Below are positions 16,628-25,401 of a stretch of 46,190 nucleotides of DNA, piece by piece. Source of the stretch: Planctomycetaceae bacterium (GTDB taxonomy: Bacteria > Planctomycetota > Planctomycetia > Planctomycetales > Planctomycetaceae); assembly GCA_028284145.1 (NCBI GenBank), contig JANQSH010000105.1, forward strand, positions 1 through 46,190, read 5' to 3'. How positions within the stretch are numbered: the first letter of the stretch is position 1; each line of letters starts with the position of its first letter. Under the pieces are notes generated by a model, which ran no database searches, was not told where the DNA came from, and saw only the letters and a program-made list of their open reading frames with translations. Made by a program: the position numbers and the translations under genes.

Positions 16628-17251
16628 ATGTTCGCTGAAGAAGAAAACGGATTTTCGCCATTGTTGACGGCGTTTGTCAGAGGTGATGCCGAGAGTGTAT
16701 GGTTGTGCAAAGGGGATGAGTCGGTGTCGGCTCCCGAAACGCCATTCGCGCTTCTCAGTGGTTCCTTTAACCCGCTGCACGAAGGACATCTCAAATTTCG
16801 CGAGGCGACGGAGCGCGTGTTGAACGTACCAGCCTATTTCGAGTTGTCGATTCAAAATGCTGAAAAACCACCCCTGTCAACTACCGACCTCGAAGCAAGA
16901 TTGTCGCAACTCTCCGATCAGGTTGTTGTGTTCACACGAGCCGATACATTTGAGTGCAAGAGCCAACTGTTTCCCAGCACGATTTTTGCTGTCGGTATCG
17001 ATACCGCCGAGCGCATCATTTCCCCCCGTTTCTACGGCGATTCTCAAGGCAATATGCAAAAATCCTTAAACCGGGTACGCGACAAAGGTTGTCGTTTTCT
17101 TGTAGCCGGACGAATCCAGAAAGGCCAGTTTCTGGGGCTGTCAAACCTGAAGATTCCGGCTGGGCTTGCCGATCTGTTCATTGAACTTCCAGAATCGGAA
17201 TTCCGTTGTGATGTCTCATCGACCGGGATACGACGCAAGATGCAGAGCTAG
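16628..17251 (+). CDS. nucleotidyltransferase of the NadD/cytidylyltransferase fold
   Basis: Protein of 207 aa with the HIGH-type nucleotide-binding motif SGSFNPLHEGHL (residues about 44-55) and the C-terminal signature SSTGIRRKM, which corresponds to the ISSTxIR motif of the nicotinate/nicotinamide mononucleotide adenylyltransferase superfamily. The N-terminal 40 residues precede the fold and are not recognised. Several residues between the motifs differ from canonical NadD, so the substrate is uncertain. It follows the ACT gene by 64 bases and may share its transcript. An R1-like word (TAGAGCAG) overlaps its stop, but the rest of R1 is absent. Confidence 0.8.
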   Translation: MFAEEENGFSPLLTAFVRGDAESVWLCKGDESVSAPETPFALLSGSFNPLHEGHLKFREATERVLNVPAYFELSIQNAEKPPLSTTDLEARLSQLSDQVVVFTRADTFECKSQLFPSTIFAVGIDTAERIISPRFYGDSQGNMQKSLNRVRDKGCRFLVAGRIQKGQFLGLSNLKIPAGLADLFIELPESEFRCDVSSTGIRRKMQS

Positions 17252-17385
17252 AGCAGCGTTCCGGCTGGAAGTCAGGGTTTGATGAAGTGACAAGGAGCGA
17301 CAACGGAGCGGGTTATACCAATCCGCCCTCCCAAAACAAAACCTTGACAAGGCACTGAAGCAGTTTCAATTCAAGGCACGATCGC

Positions 17386-17700
17386 ATGGCTCAATATCCG
17401 GTATTGAAGGTGACGTCTCGCAAACTGCTGTTGTTTGTCGTGTTGGTGTTGGGCGTCAATTCGCTCACAGGCTGTTGCTGCAAAGTGCAACTGTTTGACA
17501 GCCTGATCGACAACATCGTCGACAAAGAGCTGCGGTCGGATTGCCTCTACAAACAGCAATTGGACGTCAGTCGTTTTGAGTTATCTGAGCCGCCGCGGAA
17601 TGCCTGTTTCACCAATGGTTGTCGGGTCACGGAATTTGAAGATGGACAACACACATCTCCTTGCGGCGAATCCTGCCGATGCGCGCCTTCCGGCGGGTAA
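17386..17700 (+). CDS. small cysteine-rich lipoprotein
   Basis: Protein of 104 aa with a lipoprotein signal: a basic N terminus, a hydrophobic core (KLLLFVVLVLGVNS) and lipobox LTGC with Cys30, followed by two more cysteines. The mature part contains further cysteines (SDC, NACFTNGC, SPCGESCRC) that could form disulphides. No family is recognised. It is probably attached to a membrane facing the periplasm. An inverted repeat, GCGCCTTC/GAAGGCGC, spans the stop codon (17683-17717) but lacks a T run. Confidence 0.65.
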   Translation: MAQYPVLKVTSRKLLLFVVLVLGVNSLTGCCCKVQLFDSLIDNIVDKELRSDCLYKQQLDVSRFELSEPPRNACFTNGCRVTEFEDGQHTSPCGESCRCAPSGG

Positions 17701-17953
17701 AGGTGCCTCGAAGGCGCCACTTCCTGCAATCGATTCGTGAACTGTTCGATTTTGCATTGTGGCTGGGTGATAAGTTATGCCGATCATACCGGTGTTAACG
17801 GACTTCTCTACGTCGTAGAGAAAAGGGGGGGACCGCAAGCCGCCGCCGACGCGATTCGTTCATCGGTTCCGGAGGAGACCCGCCAGTGTTTGATTCATTG
17901 TGATGAAGATCCATTTCCATTTCGGGTAATGCCAGAGCCTGACAGGGACAAGC

Positions 17954-19186
17954 ATGCAACGCGGCTTCGCATTTGTTCAATTTGTTCGATACTCTGCGCT
18001 TCTCGCATCTGTGCCAACTGCAGTCATACAACTCTGGCAGCCGTGCCGTTGGATCGTGAAATCTGTGCTGTTTCTTTTCGTGATGTGCCCATCAATTCTC
18101 GCTGCGCAGTCAGAAAGCTCAACAACGTCGTCCGCTCCTTTCGGTGAGGATCTCATCGCCGGGTTTCAGCGATCGCGCGTGGTCCCGGTGCATGCCTCGA
18201 ATCGATCACACTCTCCAAAGGGCAACGAAGCACAACGTCGCGCCGAAGATCTCCAAAGACGAGCAACCATTCTGGAAAAGGGAAGCTCATCGCGGAGCGA
18301 ACGCAAAGCGACAATTGCCCGGCTTCCGTTGCAGAAACTCACACCCGGAAACCGGCAACGCGCTCAGAACATTCTGAATGACATCGGCATCTTTCGCCGT
18401 CTCCCGACCATCTCCTTTGAGGTCGAACCGGACGTCTACGAGTACTTCTATGCCTATCCCGATGTGGCCGTCAGTATCTGGCGCAGTCTGCAGATTTCCA
18501 AATTTCAGATGAAGCAAATTGAAGCTGAGCGGTACGTCGCAAACGATTCTGAGGGAACCTCGGGGGTCATCGACGTCATTCACCGTGGGCGAGGGGAGTG
18601 CCTGGCGCTCTGCAATGGACTCTACAAGAGTCCGCTGGTCGCAAAGCCGATCCGTGCGATGGCTCTGTTGTTTCTGGAAGTGCAGCTAAAAAATGACGCA
18701 AAGGGAATGCCTCGCGCGATTCATCGCGTCACGATGTTCGTTTCGTTTCCATCACAAACGGTGGAAACCGCCGCAAGAATTGTTTCTCCCGTCAGCAACA
18801 TGATTGTGGACCGCAACTTTCGGGAAGTCAGCCTGTTTTTGCATATGATGTCGATGGCAATGGCACGTCAGCCGGGTTGGGTGGATCAACTCAGTCGTAA
18901 ACTCGAAGATGTGACCGACGTCCGAAAAATGCAGTTGATCAAGCTGACAGCGCGGGTCTATGTGAATTCGCAACGACGGCAGGGAATGCCAGTGAACCTG
19001 CCAATTCGCAAGACGTCACAAACCGGAATCATCCCGAACGCCAATGCGACGAATCTGCCAATGCCGACTTTCACCCCGGCTGCAGGTGTCGCCCGGGCCC
19101 TGGAAGAAAGTGCCGCATCGTTCTCGCAGTCAAGATCGGCAGGCAGCGGCGTGATTCGTATCTCCGACGCCAATAAAACTCCCTGA
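17954..19186 (+). CDS. exported protein of unknown function
   Basis: Protein of 410 aa; I recognise no family. The N terminus has a long hydrophobic region ending in VLFLFVMCPSILAAQ, consistent with a signal peptide. The true start may lie downstream of 17954. A basic low-complexity linker (residues about 75-120) is followed by an apparently globular domain from FEVEPDVYEYFYAYPDVAVSIW to RVYVNSQRRQ. It is helical-looking and carries RGECLALCNGLYK in the middle. The last 60 residues are Ser/Ala/Pro-rich. YEYFYAYPDVAVSIWRSL suggests a family restricted to Planctomycetes, which is an inference. A terminator-like hairpin lies about 220 bases downstream. Confidence 0.7.
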   Translation: MQRGFAFVQFVRYSALLASVPTAVIQLWQPCRWIVKSVLFLFVMCPSILAAQSESSTTSSAPFGEDLIAGFQRSRVVPVHASNRSHSPKGNEAQRRAEDLQRRATILEKGSSSRSERKATIARLPLQKLTPGNRQRAQNILNDIGIFRRLPTISFEVEPDVYEYFYAYPDVAVSIWRSLQISKFQMKQIEAERYVANDSEGTSGVIDVIHRGRGECLALCNGLYKSPLVAKPIRAMALLFLEVQLKNDAKGMPRAIHRVTMFVSFPSQTVETAARIVSPVSNMIVDRNFREVSLFLHMMSMAMARQPGWVDQLSRKLEDVTDVRKMQLIKLTARVYVNSQRRQGMPVNLPIRKTSQTGIIPNANATNLPMPTFTPAAGVARALEESAASFSQSRSAGSGVIRISDANKTP

Positions 19187-19405
19187 GCGGAACGTGGCGA
19201 TCTTTTGTCGCTGTCGCGACCCATTCTTTTCGATGAATCGTAGCCGCAACGTTACGCCATCGCGGAATGAGGTCACAAGAGGCCACGGTTTCATAGCTGC
19301 GTTGCCACGCAATGCAGTTCAATCGTTTCAATTTCCGCGTTGCCCTGTTTTTCTTCATGCGCAACGCGGCTATCCTGTGAATCCTGTCCAAAATTTTTTC
19401 TCTTT

Positions 19406-19440
19406 GCGGGCCTGGTAACTTCGCGAGAGGCCGCTTTTTT
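19406..19440 (+). terminator. candidate intrinsic terminator
   Basis: GCGGGCCT and AGGCCGC form a stem with one bulge and a 14-base loop, followed at once by TTTTTT. It is positioned to end transcription from the 410-aa protein gene. Confidence 0.5.
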
Positions 19441-19464
19441 CGAGCGTCACAGTAGTCGAACATC

Positions 19465-19541
19465 GCAGTAGTGGTCGGCAAATGTCTGATGCTTTGCTCT
19501 GAACAAGCCGTTGTTCCGACGAGCTCTGCTGACGCGATGCA
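19465..19541 (+). repeat. R2 repeat, copy A
   Basis: About 77 bp that align with 37243-37318. A 31-base stretch (19479-19509) is identical in both, and the flanking GCAGTAG, GTTCCGACG and GCTCTGCTG blocks match with few changes. It lies 24 bases beyond the YbdK-type stop, antisense to that gene. Confidence 0.8.
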
Positions 19542-19564
19542 ATACATGACACCCGTCGTTCGCT

Positions 19565-20695
19565 TCATCTCGGACAGACGGTTTTCCAGTGGTTATTCTC
19601 CAGCATCCGTTGTACGACGTCGCGGCGGCTGCCGGTTCGCTCGAAGGTTTCCAACTGCTGAGTCGCTCCCGTATTGGCCGAGAGTTCCCGCACGCTTTCC
19701 AACTCGGCTACACAATCGAGTACTTTCGCCTGGGGCATACAGAGTTCAATCAACTTCTCAGCCCATTCCGGTACCGAGTGTTGCAGGTAACTCTGGCTGT
19801 CGACCAGCCGGGCTTCGTTGCCGTAACGTGTCGCACGCCATTTGTTTTGCTGCACCATCATCGGATGGTACTCGTATTGATAAGTCCCTTCATCAATCTC
19901 GATGGAAATCGATTGCACCAGACATTGAATCATCGCGGTGAGGGCGAGCACATGTTTCAAATTCGCGGGCATGTCGCAGACGCGAATCTCCACCGTGCCA
20001 AAGTTGTGATGCGGGCGAATGTCCCACCAGATTTCGCGAATCGTATTGATGAAGCCGGTGTCGACAAGGTGATTGATGAGCCAGACGTATTCGCTCCAGT
20101 TCCGCATACGATAGGGCAATCCGGCGGTCGGCAGGGCTTCCATGATTTTGGAACGGTTTGATCGCAGTCCGGTGGAGCGACCTTCCCAAAACGGAGAATT
20201 CGATGAGAGCGCCAGCAACAACGGCAGATGCCGGAGCATGCGGTCGCAAATCATCACCGCCTTGTCGCCCGTATCGACACCGACATGCACATGCAATCCG
20301 AACGTGACAAGCCTGCGAGCGACATCCTGCATCAATTCGACCAGCCGGAAGTAGCGATCGTTGACGGTGATATCCTGATCTCGCCAGGAAGAAAAAGGAT
20401 GCGTCGCGGACCAGAGGAGTTTGATGCCAAGCGGATCAATCGCCTTTTCGAGGTCGTCCAGTTTGTTGCGGAGATCATCGCCGACTTCCTTGACTGTCCG
20501 GCAGACACCGGTGTTGATTTCAAGGTAACTCTGCATCAACTCCGGTTTGACCTGCTCATCAAGACCTGGCGGGACAACCTTGAGAACTTCTTCAATGGAA
20601 CTGGAGAGTGCGAATGTCTCTGCATTGACAAGTTGCAATTCCAGTTCAACACCGAGTGTTGGTGCGTCGTTGCGAGTAAAATCAATGGCGGACAT
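19565..20695 (-). CDS. YbdK-type carboxylate-amine ligase (GCS2 family)
   Basis: Protein of 376 aa of the glutamate-cysteine ligase 2 family. The signatures are TLGVELELQLV at the N terminus, LEINTGVCRT, LLWSATHPFSSW, GLHVHVGVDTGDKAVMI, NSPFWEG and HHNFGTVEIRVCDMPA. Members such as E. coli YbdK have weak gamma-glutamyl-cysteine ligase activity; the natural reaction in Planctomycetes is not known to me. The length is normal. Upstream, R1 copy D separates it from the amidohydrolase on the same strand. The ATG at 20695 fits the family start. Confidence 0.92.
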   Translation of the reverse strand: MSAIDFTRNDAPTLGVELELQLVNAETFALSSSIEEVLKVVPPGLDEQVKPELMQSYLEINTGVCRTVKEVGDDLRNKLDDLEKAIDPLGIKLLWSATHPFSSWRDQDITVNDRYFRLVELMQDVARRLVTFGLHVHVGVDTGDKAVMICDRMLRHLPLLLALSSNSPFWEGRSTGLRSNRSKIMEALPTAGLPYRMRNWSEYVWLINHLVDTGFINTIREIWWDIRPHHNFGTVEIRVCDMPANLKHVLALTAMIQCLVQSISIEIDEGTYQYEYHPMMVQQNKWRATRYGNEARLVDSQSYLQHSVPEWAEKLIELCMPQAKVLDCVAELESVRELSANTGATQQLETFERTGSRRDVVQRMLENNHWKTVCPR

Positions 20696-20757
20696 AGGAC
20701 ATCTCTTTCCAACGGCATCTGACGGAGTGCGATCTGAACATGGCCCGCAGGTTTGAA

Positions 20758-20852
20758 CATTCTACTTTATGATGTAACGTTTCCATCTCGTGGGAGTCTA
20801 TATTTGCAGGCCCAAAATCGTTCTTCGCGAACACGGGAAAGCGTAATATCTT
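20758..20852 (+). repeat. R1 repeat, copy D (diverged)
   Basis: The centre CTCGTGGGAGTCTATATTTG matches other copies closely; the ends have drifted. The terminal hairpin reads AAAGcgtaatatCTTT, keeping pairing where other copies have AGAG/CTCT. It lies between the amidohydrolase and YbdK-type genes, antisense to both. Confidence 0.75.
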
Positions 20853-20908
20853 TTCGAAGGATAATGATGGATGACAGCGGGGTTTGCCAAGGTCAATTCC
20901 CCGGCTGG

Positions 20909-22204
20909 TCAGATCAAGTCGCGAATGGACGTTTTGGAGTTCGCGAGCAGCAGGGCGGTTCTCAACATGATGCGGGCACCAATGCCCATCGCCCGTTCGT
21001 CGACGTCGAACACCGGCGAGTGCAGAAAGGTGGTCGCGTTGACTTCTTCGACACAACCAAGTCGCAGCAATGCGCCGGGTGCATGATCGAGATAAACCGA
21101 GAAGTCTTCTCCCCCCATGCTGGGGCGATCCAGAATCTGGATGCCTTCGGAACCGATCACACGACGCGAAGCTGCCTCCATGAGTGCGGCGACATTGGGA
21201 TGATTGTCAACCGAAGCGAGCGGATGTGAGTATTTCACTTTGATAATGGTTCCGCTGCTTTTGGCAACACCCTCGCAGATTTCCGCGATCCTTTCCTGCA
21301 GTCGTCGACGCGCGCCGGAATCAGTGGTGCGCAACGTTCCCTGCAATTCCACTTTTTCGGGAATGACATTGGGAGCATACCCCCCGTCAATGCGACCGAT
21401 GGTCATAACCGAAGGGGTGCGAGAATCGACCGAACGTGGCAGATACTCATAGAGGGCGGAAATGAGATGGGCCGCAGCCGCAATTGGGTCCATGCTGTGG
21501 TGTGGTCGAGCCGCATGACCGCCATGCCCTTCGACCACAATATCGACTTCATCACAATTGGCCGTCAATGTGCCGTAACGAATGCCAACGTTTCCAACAG
21601 TCCGTTCGGGATCGACATGTAATCCAACAATCGCTTCAACATTCTGCATCGCGCCTTGATCGGTCAGCCATTGTGCGCCGAAGCAGATCTCCTCAGCGGG
21701 CTGGAACAGGAATCGGAAACGAAGTCCCCGTGCTGAAAACAACTCGGAACCTTTGTCACGCAGCGCCGCAAGTGAGAGCGCAATTGAAAGGACAATCGTC
21801 GCGTGAACGTCATGTCCGCAGGCGTGTGCAACACCATCATTACGCGAGCAATAGGGAACCTCTTTTTCATCCGGTATGCGGAGTGCATCCATATCGGCCC
21901 GAATCGCGATCAGAGGGACATTACTTCCCGGACTGCCAAGTTCCAAATCGGCTGCCAGACCGGTTCGATTTCCCTCCTCGTTGCGGAAGTAGCGAATCTC
22001 ATATCCCGCTTCGACCAGTTTTTTCGCGAGGAACTTCGTCGTTTCGAACTCTTTTCCGCTCAGCTCGGGATGGGCATGGATATGCCGGCGAATCTGGATC
22101 AGGTCAATTTCCATCAACGCCAGCCGGGTATCAAATGCGGCTTCGAGCGGTTCCAGCGCACTCCACAATTCATCGGTGATTAACGTCGGAACAATACGGT
22201 GCAT
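20909..22204 (-). CDS. M20 family metal-dependent amidohydrolase
   Basis: Protein of 431 aa of the M20D group (hippurate hydrolase, N-acyl amino acid amidohydrolase, IAA-amino acid hydrolase). The motifs are IRRHIHAHPELSGKEFET, IRADMDALRI, GVAHACGHDVHATI, FQPAEEICFGAQ, GHGGHAARPHHSMDPI and MGGEDFSVYLDHAPG, giving the metal ligands Cys, His, Glu and His. It would remove acyl or aryl groups from amino acids; the substrate is unknown. The ATG at 22204 was chosen because residues upstream of it look non-homologous and it leaves about 45 residues before the first motif. A possible small gene overlaps its start by 25 bases. Confidence 0.93.
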   Translation of the reverse strand: MHRIVPTLITDELWSALEPLEAAFDTRLALMEIDLIQIRRHIHAHPELSGKEFETTKFLAKKLVEAGYEIRYFRNEEGNRTGLAADLELGSPGSNVPLIAIRADMDALRIPDEKEVPYCSRNDGVAHACGHDVHATIVLSIALSLAALRDKGSELFSARGLRFRFLFQPAEEICFGAQWLTDQGAMQNVEAIVGLHVDPERTVGNVGIRYGTLTANCDEVDIVVEGHGGHAARPHHSMDPIAAAAHLISALYEYLPRSVDSRTPSVMTIGRIDGGYAPNVIPEKVELQGTLRTTDSGARRRLQERIAEICEGVAKSSGTIIKVKYSHPLASVDNHPNVAALMEAASRRVIGSEGIQILDRPSMGGEDFSVYLDHAPGALLRLGCVEEVNATTFLHSPVFDVDERAMGIGARIMLRTALLLANSKTSIRDLI

Positions 22205-22470
22205 ATTTGAGATTCGGTTTTTGCGGGTTCGGAATTCGACAATCCTGCCGATATCGAGACGATGCACTCGATGCCATCAAGAAAGACTTCATACTGTATA
22301 TTGTCACCAAAACCAGCTTCGCTGCAAGCACGGTCGAGTGTTTCGTCAACGGATTCAATTGGCGTATCTATTTGACGTGTCACGGCTTGACGCACTAACC
22401 TGCCGGTTCTATACTCGCGCAATTCGCCAGCGTCGGATCGTCCCCGTTGCATAAATGTTCGTGCGAACAT
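22180..22470 (-). CDS. possible small protein upstream of the amidohydrolase
   Basis: A 96-aa frame ending 25 bases inside the amidohydrolase gene. Its composition is protein-like (TPIESVDETLDRACSEAG, YEVFLDGIECIVSISAGL), but I recognise no family. The N-terminal part is Arg-rich. It could be a short gene coupled to the amidohydrolase, or a non-coding frame. No strong ribosome binding site decides the start. Confidence 0.35.
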   Translation of the reverse strand: MFARTFMQRGRSDAGELREYRTGRLVRQAVTRQIDTPIESVDETLDRACSEAGFGDNIQYEVFLDGIECIVSISAGLSNSEPAKTESQICTVLFRR

Positions 22471-22548
22471 CTTCTCGATTTTGGGGTTCCGACATCCACC
22501 CATCTCGATCATCCCCGAACCTGGTTTGAGGGAACAGCGGATTTACGA
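22181..22548. other. divergent intergenic region
   Basis: This lies between the amidohydrolase (minus) and the YfgM-like gene (plus). Apart from the possible small minus-strand gene listed separately, I see no gene and no clear promoter hexamers. Confidence 0.4.
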
Positions 22549-23406
22549 ATGAGTAGCCAACACGAATCCAATAAGTCGGAAATGGAACAGTTTGTCGAAC
22601 GGGTGGGTCCCTTTTTCGATAAATGGGGCAACCACGTAACGGCCGGCATTTGCATACTGGCGGTCGTCATTGCGGCGTTTGTCTATTTCGGACGGTCGAG
22701 CCACAGCGCGGCTGTTCGTGGTTGGACAGAATTCTCGAAATGCACAACGGCGGGGGAATTTGGTAATCTCGCCGACAAAGAGGAAAATACCGAACTCGGT
22801 GCCTGGGCACGCGTCAGCCAGGCTGATCGCCTGCTTGACGATGGCATCAAATCGCTGTTCAGCAGCCGTACCAGTGCCGACCGTCTGTTGAAAAGCGCAG
22901 AAGAAAACTATCGCGATGTTCTGAATAACAACAAGGCTCCGAGGGTGGCGCGAGAACGTGCATTATATGGTCTGGCACGCACGCTGGAAGCGACCTCGGA
23001 GGGGGACAATCAGCCAGCCATTGATGCCTACAAACGATTGTTGGATGAATTTGGCAACTCGGTCTACGAATCGGTTGTGGATGAACGATTGACAGATCTG
23101 CAATCCGGAGAATCGAAAGAGTTCTACGCCTGGTTCGACAGGAAAGACCCGGAAATTCCGGATCGTACGACGCCCGATCAACCTTCGATTCAGTTGCCCG
23201 GCATTCCGGCTGACCTGCAGTTTCGCGATGACCTCAACAACGAACCCTCGACTGCACCGGCGACTGACGATGGCGGAACCACCGCACCCGCGTTTCCTGA
23301 TGAGAACTCTGGAGAGGATTCTTCATCAGAGAGTTCCGCGACGGAAACTCCCGAAACCGAACAGCCTGCAGAAACAGAGACCGCACCAGAACTGCCGGCT
23401 CCCTGA
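22549..23406 (+). CDS. YfgM-like single-pass membrane protein with TPR region
   Basis: Protein of 285 aa: a short cytoplasmic N terminus (MSSQHESNKSEMEQFVERVG), one membrane helix (VTAGICILAVVIAAFVYFG, about residues 29-47), and a helical TPR-like periplasmic domain with repeats such as ALYGLARTLEATSEGDNQPAIDAY. The last 90 residues are a disordered Pro/Glu/Ser/Thr-rich tail ending in PAP. The layout resembles YfgM/TPR_21 proteins that assist envelope folding. The ATG at 22549 was chosen because it starts 28 residues before the membrane helix; the longer frame adds unlikely residues. It begins a tight three-gene run. Confidence 0.8.
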   Translation: MSSQHESNKSEMEQFVERVGPFFDKWGNHVTAGICILAVVIAAFVYFGRSSHSAAVRGWTEFSKCTTAGEFGNLADKEENTELGAWARVSQADRLLDDGIKSLFSSRTSADRLLKSAEENYRDVLNNNKAPRVARERALYGLARTLEATSEGDNQPAIDAYKRLLDEFGNSVYESVVDERLTDLQSGESKEFYAWFDRKDPEIPDRTTPDQPSIQLPGIPADLQFRDDLNNEPSTAPATDDGGTTAPAFPDENSGEDSSSESSATETPETEQPAETETAPELPAP

Positions 23407-23427
23407 TTCCGAACATTTGCGGGTTGA

Positions 23428-24489
23428 ATGTCCGATTCCTATTCTGATCATGGCCGGGTCGATCGGAACATCATGACCGATGAACTTTCGTCCGAACCGA
23501 TCGAACTGACTGTCGATGCACGCGCCCACGGCTGGCGAATCGACCATTATCTTTCGCGGCTTTATTCCAACTACAGCAGAGCGTTGTTCCAAAAGGCGAT
23601 TGAGCAGAAACACGTTCTGGTCAACGGCGTAGCCATCAAGCCCTCGCGCAGGTTGCGCATAAATGATCGCGTGAGTGTCCGTCTCCCGGAATTGCCGGAT
23701 CAGACAGTCCCCGCCGAGAACATTCCGCTGGATGTGCTATATGAAGATGAGGCGATCATCGTTCTGAATAAGGCGGCAAATATGATCGTGCATCCCGGTA
23801 AGGGAAACTATTCCGGTACACTCGCCGGGGCTTTGCAGTATCATTTCGATCAACTGAGTGATGTGGCAGGACAATTGCGACCGGGAATCGTGCATCGGCT
23901 TGATCGCGATACAACCGGCGTGCTGGTGATCGCCAAAGATAATCGGACGCATCACAAGCTCTCCCGACAGTTTGAAGAGCGCAGTGTGCAAAAGGAGTAC
24001 CGGGCGATTGTCTGGGGAGAAATCGAATTCGACAGCGACTACATCGAAACGCATTTGCGTGTTCATCCCAAAAATCGGGAGAAAATGCAGGTCTGTTCTC
24101 CCAGTGGCAACGCCCGTAACGCGAAGACATTCTATGAAGTGCTCGAACGTTTCGCTGGTTTTTCATTCGTCCGGCTGAAATTGTTTACCGGGCGAACGCA
24201 TCAATTGCGAGTGCACATGCAGCATCTGGGACATCCGATCGTAGCTGACAAAATGTACGGGGGACGGGCAGTTTTGCGCGATGCTGATCTCGATCTGACG
24301 TGTCCGAAAAACAACACGGAATCGACTGCCGGCAGCAAATCGGCCATACTGATCGCGCGGCAGGCTCTGCATGCGCATCTGTTGCAATTTGTGCATCCCG
24401 CCAGTGGAAAAGTGATGTCCATTGAGGCACCATGGCCGGAAGACTTTGAACGGACACTAACAGCCATGCGAAGCATGGCCAGAGAATGA
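23428..24489 (+). CDS. RluA/RluD family pseudouridine synthase
   Basis: RNA pseudouridine synthase, up to 353 aa. An S4 RNA-binding domain (residues about 30-95, RIDHYLSRLYSNYSRALFQKA) precedes the catalytic domain with the RluA signature GIVHRLDRDTTGVLVIAK; the catalytic aspartate is near residue 157. LFTGRTHQLRVHMQHLGHPI and the ALHAHLLQFVHPASG block complete the family pattern. The closest match in architecture is RluD (23S rRNA), but I cannot tell it from RluC by eye. The start may be ATG 23473 (MTDELSSEP), which gives a more usual N terminus. It lies 21 bases after the YfgM-like gene. Confidence 0.92.
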   Translation: MSDSYSDHGRVDRNIMTDELSSEPIELTVDARAHGWRIDHYLSRLYSNYSRALFQKAIEQKHVLVNGVAIKPSRRLRINDRVSVRLPELPDQTVPAENIPLDVLYEDEAIIVLNKAANMIVHPGKGNYSGTLAGALQYHFDQLSDVAGQLRPGIVHRLDRDTTGVLVIAKDNRTHHKLSRQFEERSVQKEYRAIVWGEIEFDSDYIETHLRVHPKNREKMQVCSPSGNARNAKTFYEVLERFAGFSFVRLKLFTGRTHQLRVHMQHLGHPIVADKMYGGRAVLRDADLDLTCPKNNTESTAGSKSAILIARQALHAHLLQFVHPASGKVMSIEAPWPEDFERTLTAMRSMARE

Positions 24490-24499
24490 AGGAATCGTT

Positions 24500-25375
24500 A
24501 TGCGACTTGCGAAAATCGCGTTGTCTGACGGCAGTCAACACGTGGCTTCATGGAATGAAGACGATACCTTGCAGTTGTTGGACCTTTCGCAGGTGGAGCA
24601 CTGCTTTCGCCTGGTGGACGTCCTGCATCATAAAGACCCGGTCGGGCTGGCCAGGTTTCTGGTCGCCCCCAGGCAGGAACCGATTCCCTTGTCCGAAGCC
24701 ACGTTGTTGGCACCACTCGATCAGCAGGAGGTCTGGGCAGCGGGTGTGACGTACAAACGCTCGCAGGTTGCCCGGATGGAAGAGAGCGAAGAGGGAGCAT
24801 CGCATTACGATCGCGTTTACATGGCTGATCGTCCCGAGCTGTTTTTCAAGGCGACTGCCAGTCGTGTTTCCGGACCCGGTGAACCGGTGCGCGTGCGAGC
24901 CGACAGCGACTGGTCGGTACCCGAACCAGAATTCACACTCGTCATTTCGCCCGACTGCCGAATTGTCGGTTACACAATCGGCAATGACATGTCTGCTCGC
25001 GACATTGAAGGCGAGAACCCGCTTTACCTGCCGCAGGCGAAATTCTACAAAGACTGCTGCAGCCTCGGGCCGTGCGTATGGCTGGCGGAAGAAATGCTCG
25101 ACTCACCCACAACAACCATCAAGTTGCGAATCGAACGTGGCGGTGAAGCTGTCATTTGTGGCAAGACCAACCTGGGAGAATTGACCCGCACACTGGAAGA
25201 ATTGGCGGACTGGCTCTACCGCGAACAGGAGTTTCCCAACGGTGCCATGCTGCTAACCGGCACCGGAATTGTGCCGGACGATGAGTTCTCACTGATCGAC
25301 GGCGATGTTGTCCATATCGAGATCACAGGCATTGGTACACTGACCAATCCGGTCGTCAAAGACAAACTGGCCTGA
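24500..25375 (+). CDS. fumarylacetoacetate hydrolase (FAH) family enzyme
   Basis: Protein of 291 aa with the C-terminal FAH fold: VWAAGVTYKRSQVARMEE, FFKATASRVSGPGEP, PEPEFTLVIS, IVGYTIGNDMSARDIEGENP, QAKFYKDCCSLGP and LLTGTGIVPDDEFSLIDGD. Glu-x-Glu and Asp metal ligands are present in the usual places. The motif set is like that of 2-keto-3-deoxy-D-arabinonate dehydratase and similar sugar acid enzymes, so a role in sugar acid breakdown is plausible but unproven. It starts 10 bases after the pseudouridine synthase stop with AAGGAA ahead of the ATG. Confidence 0.9.
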   Translation: MRLAKIALSDGSQHVASWNEDDTLQLLDLSQVEHCFRLVDVLHHKDPVGLARFLVAPRQEPIPLSEATLLAPLDQQEVWAAGVTYKRSQVARMEESEEGASHYDRVYMADRPELFFKATASRVSGPGEPVRVRADSDWSVPEPEFTLVISPDCRIVGYTIGNDMSARDIEGENPLYLPQAKFYKDCCSLGPCVWLAEEMLDSPTTTIKLRIERGGEAVICGKTNLGELTRTLEELADWLYREQEFPNGAMLLTGTGIVPDDEFSLIDGDVVHIEITGIGTLTNPVVKDKLA

Positions 25376-25401
25376 GCGGTAAACACTGAAATCTGAGACT
25401 G

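Larger units (their letters stand above)
19187..19564. other. convergent intergenic region
   Basis: This lies between the 3' ends of the 410-aa protein gene (plus) and the YbdK-type gene (minus). It holds a hairpin with a T run (19406-19440) and R2 repeat copy A (19465-19541). No gene is supported. Confidence 0.55.

Noticed and set aside
16048-16794. 248-aa open frame antisense to the ACT-domain and nucleotidyltransferase genes
   Set aside because: It crosses two supported genes on the other strand and shows no domain signature.
17249-17360. Possible third repeat family after the nucleotidyltransferase gene, starting TAGAGCAGCG and bounded by GTCAGGGTTT/AAACCTTGAC
   Set aside because: It has inverted ends and resembles the start of R1 for 8 bases, but no second copy is visible in the window, so it cannot be called a repeat here.
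17683-17717. Stem GCGCCTTC/GAAGGCGC across the lipoprotein stop as an intrinsic terminator
   Set aside because: The loop is 19 bases and no T run follows.
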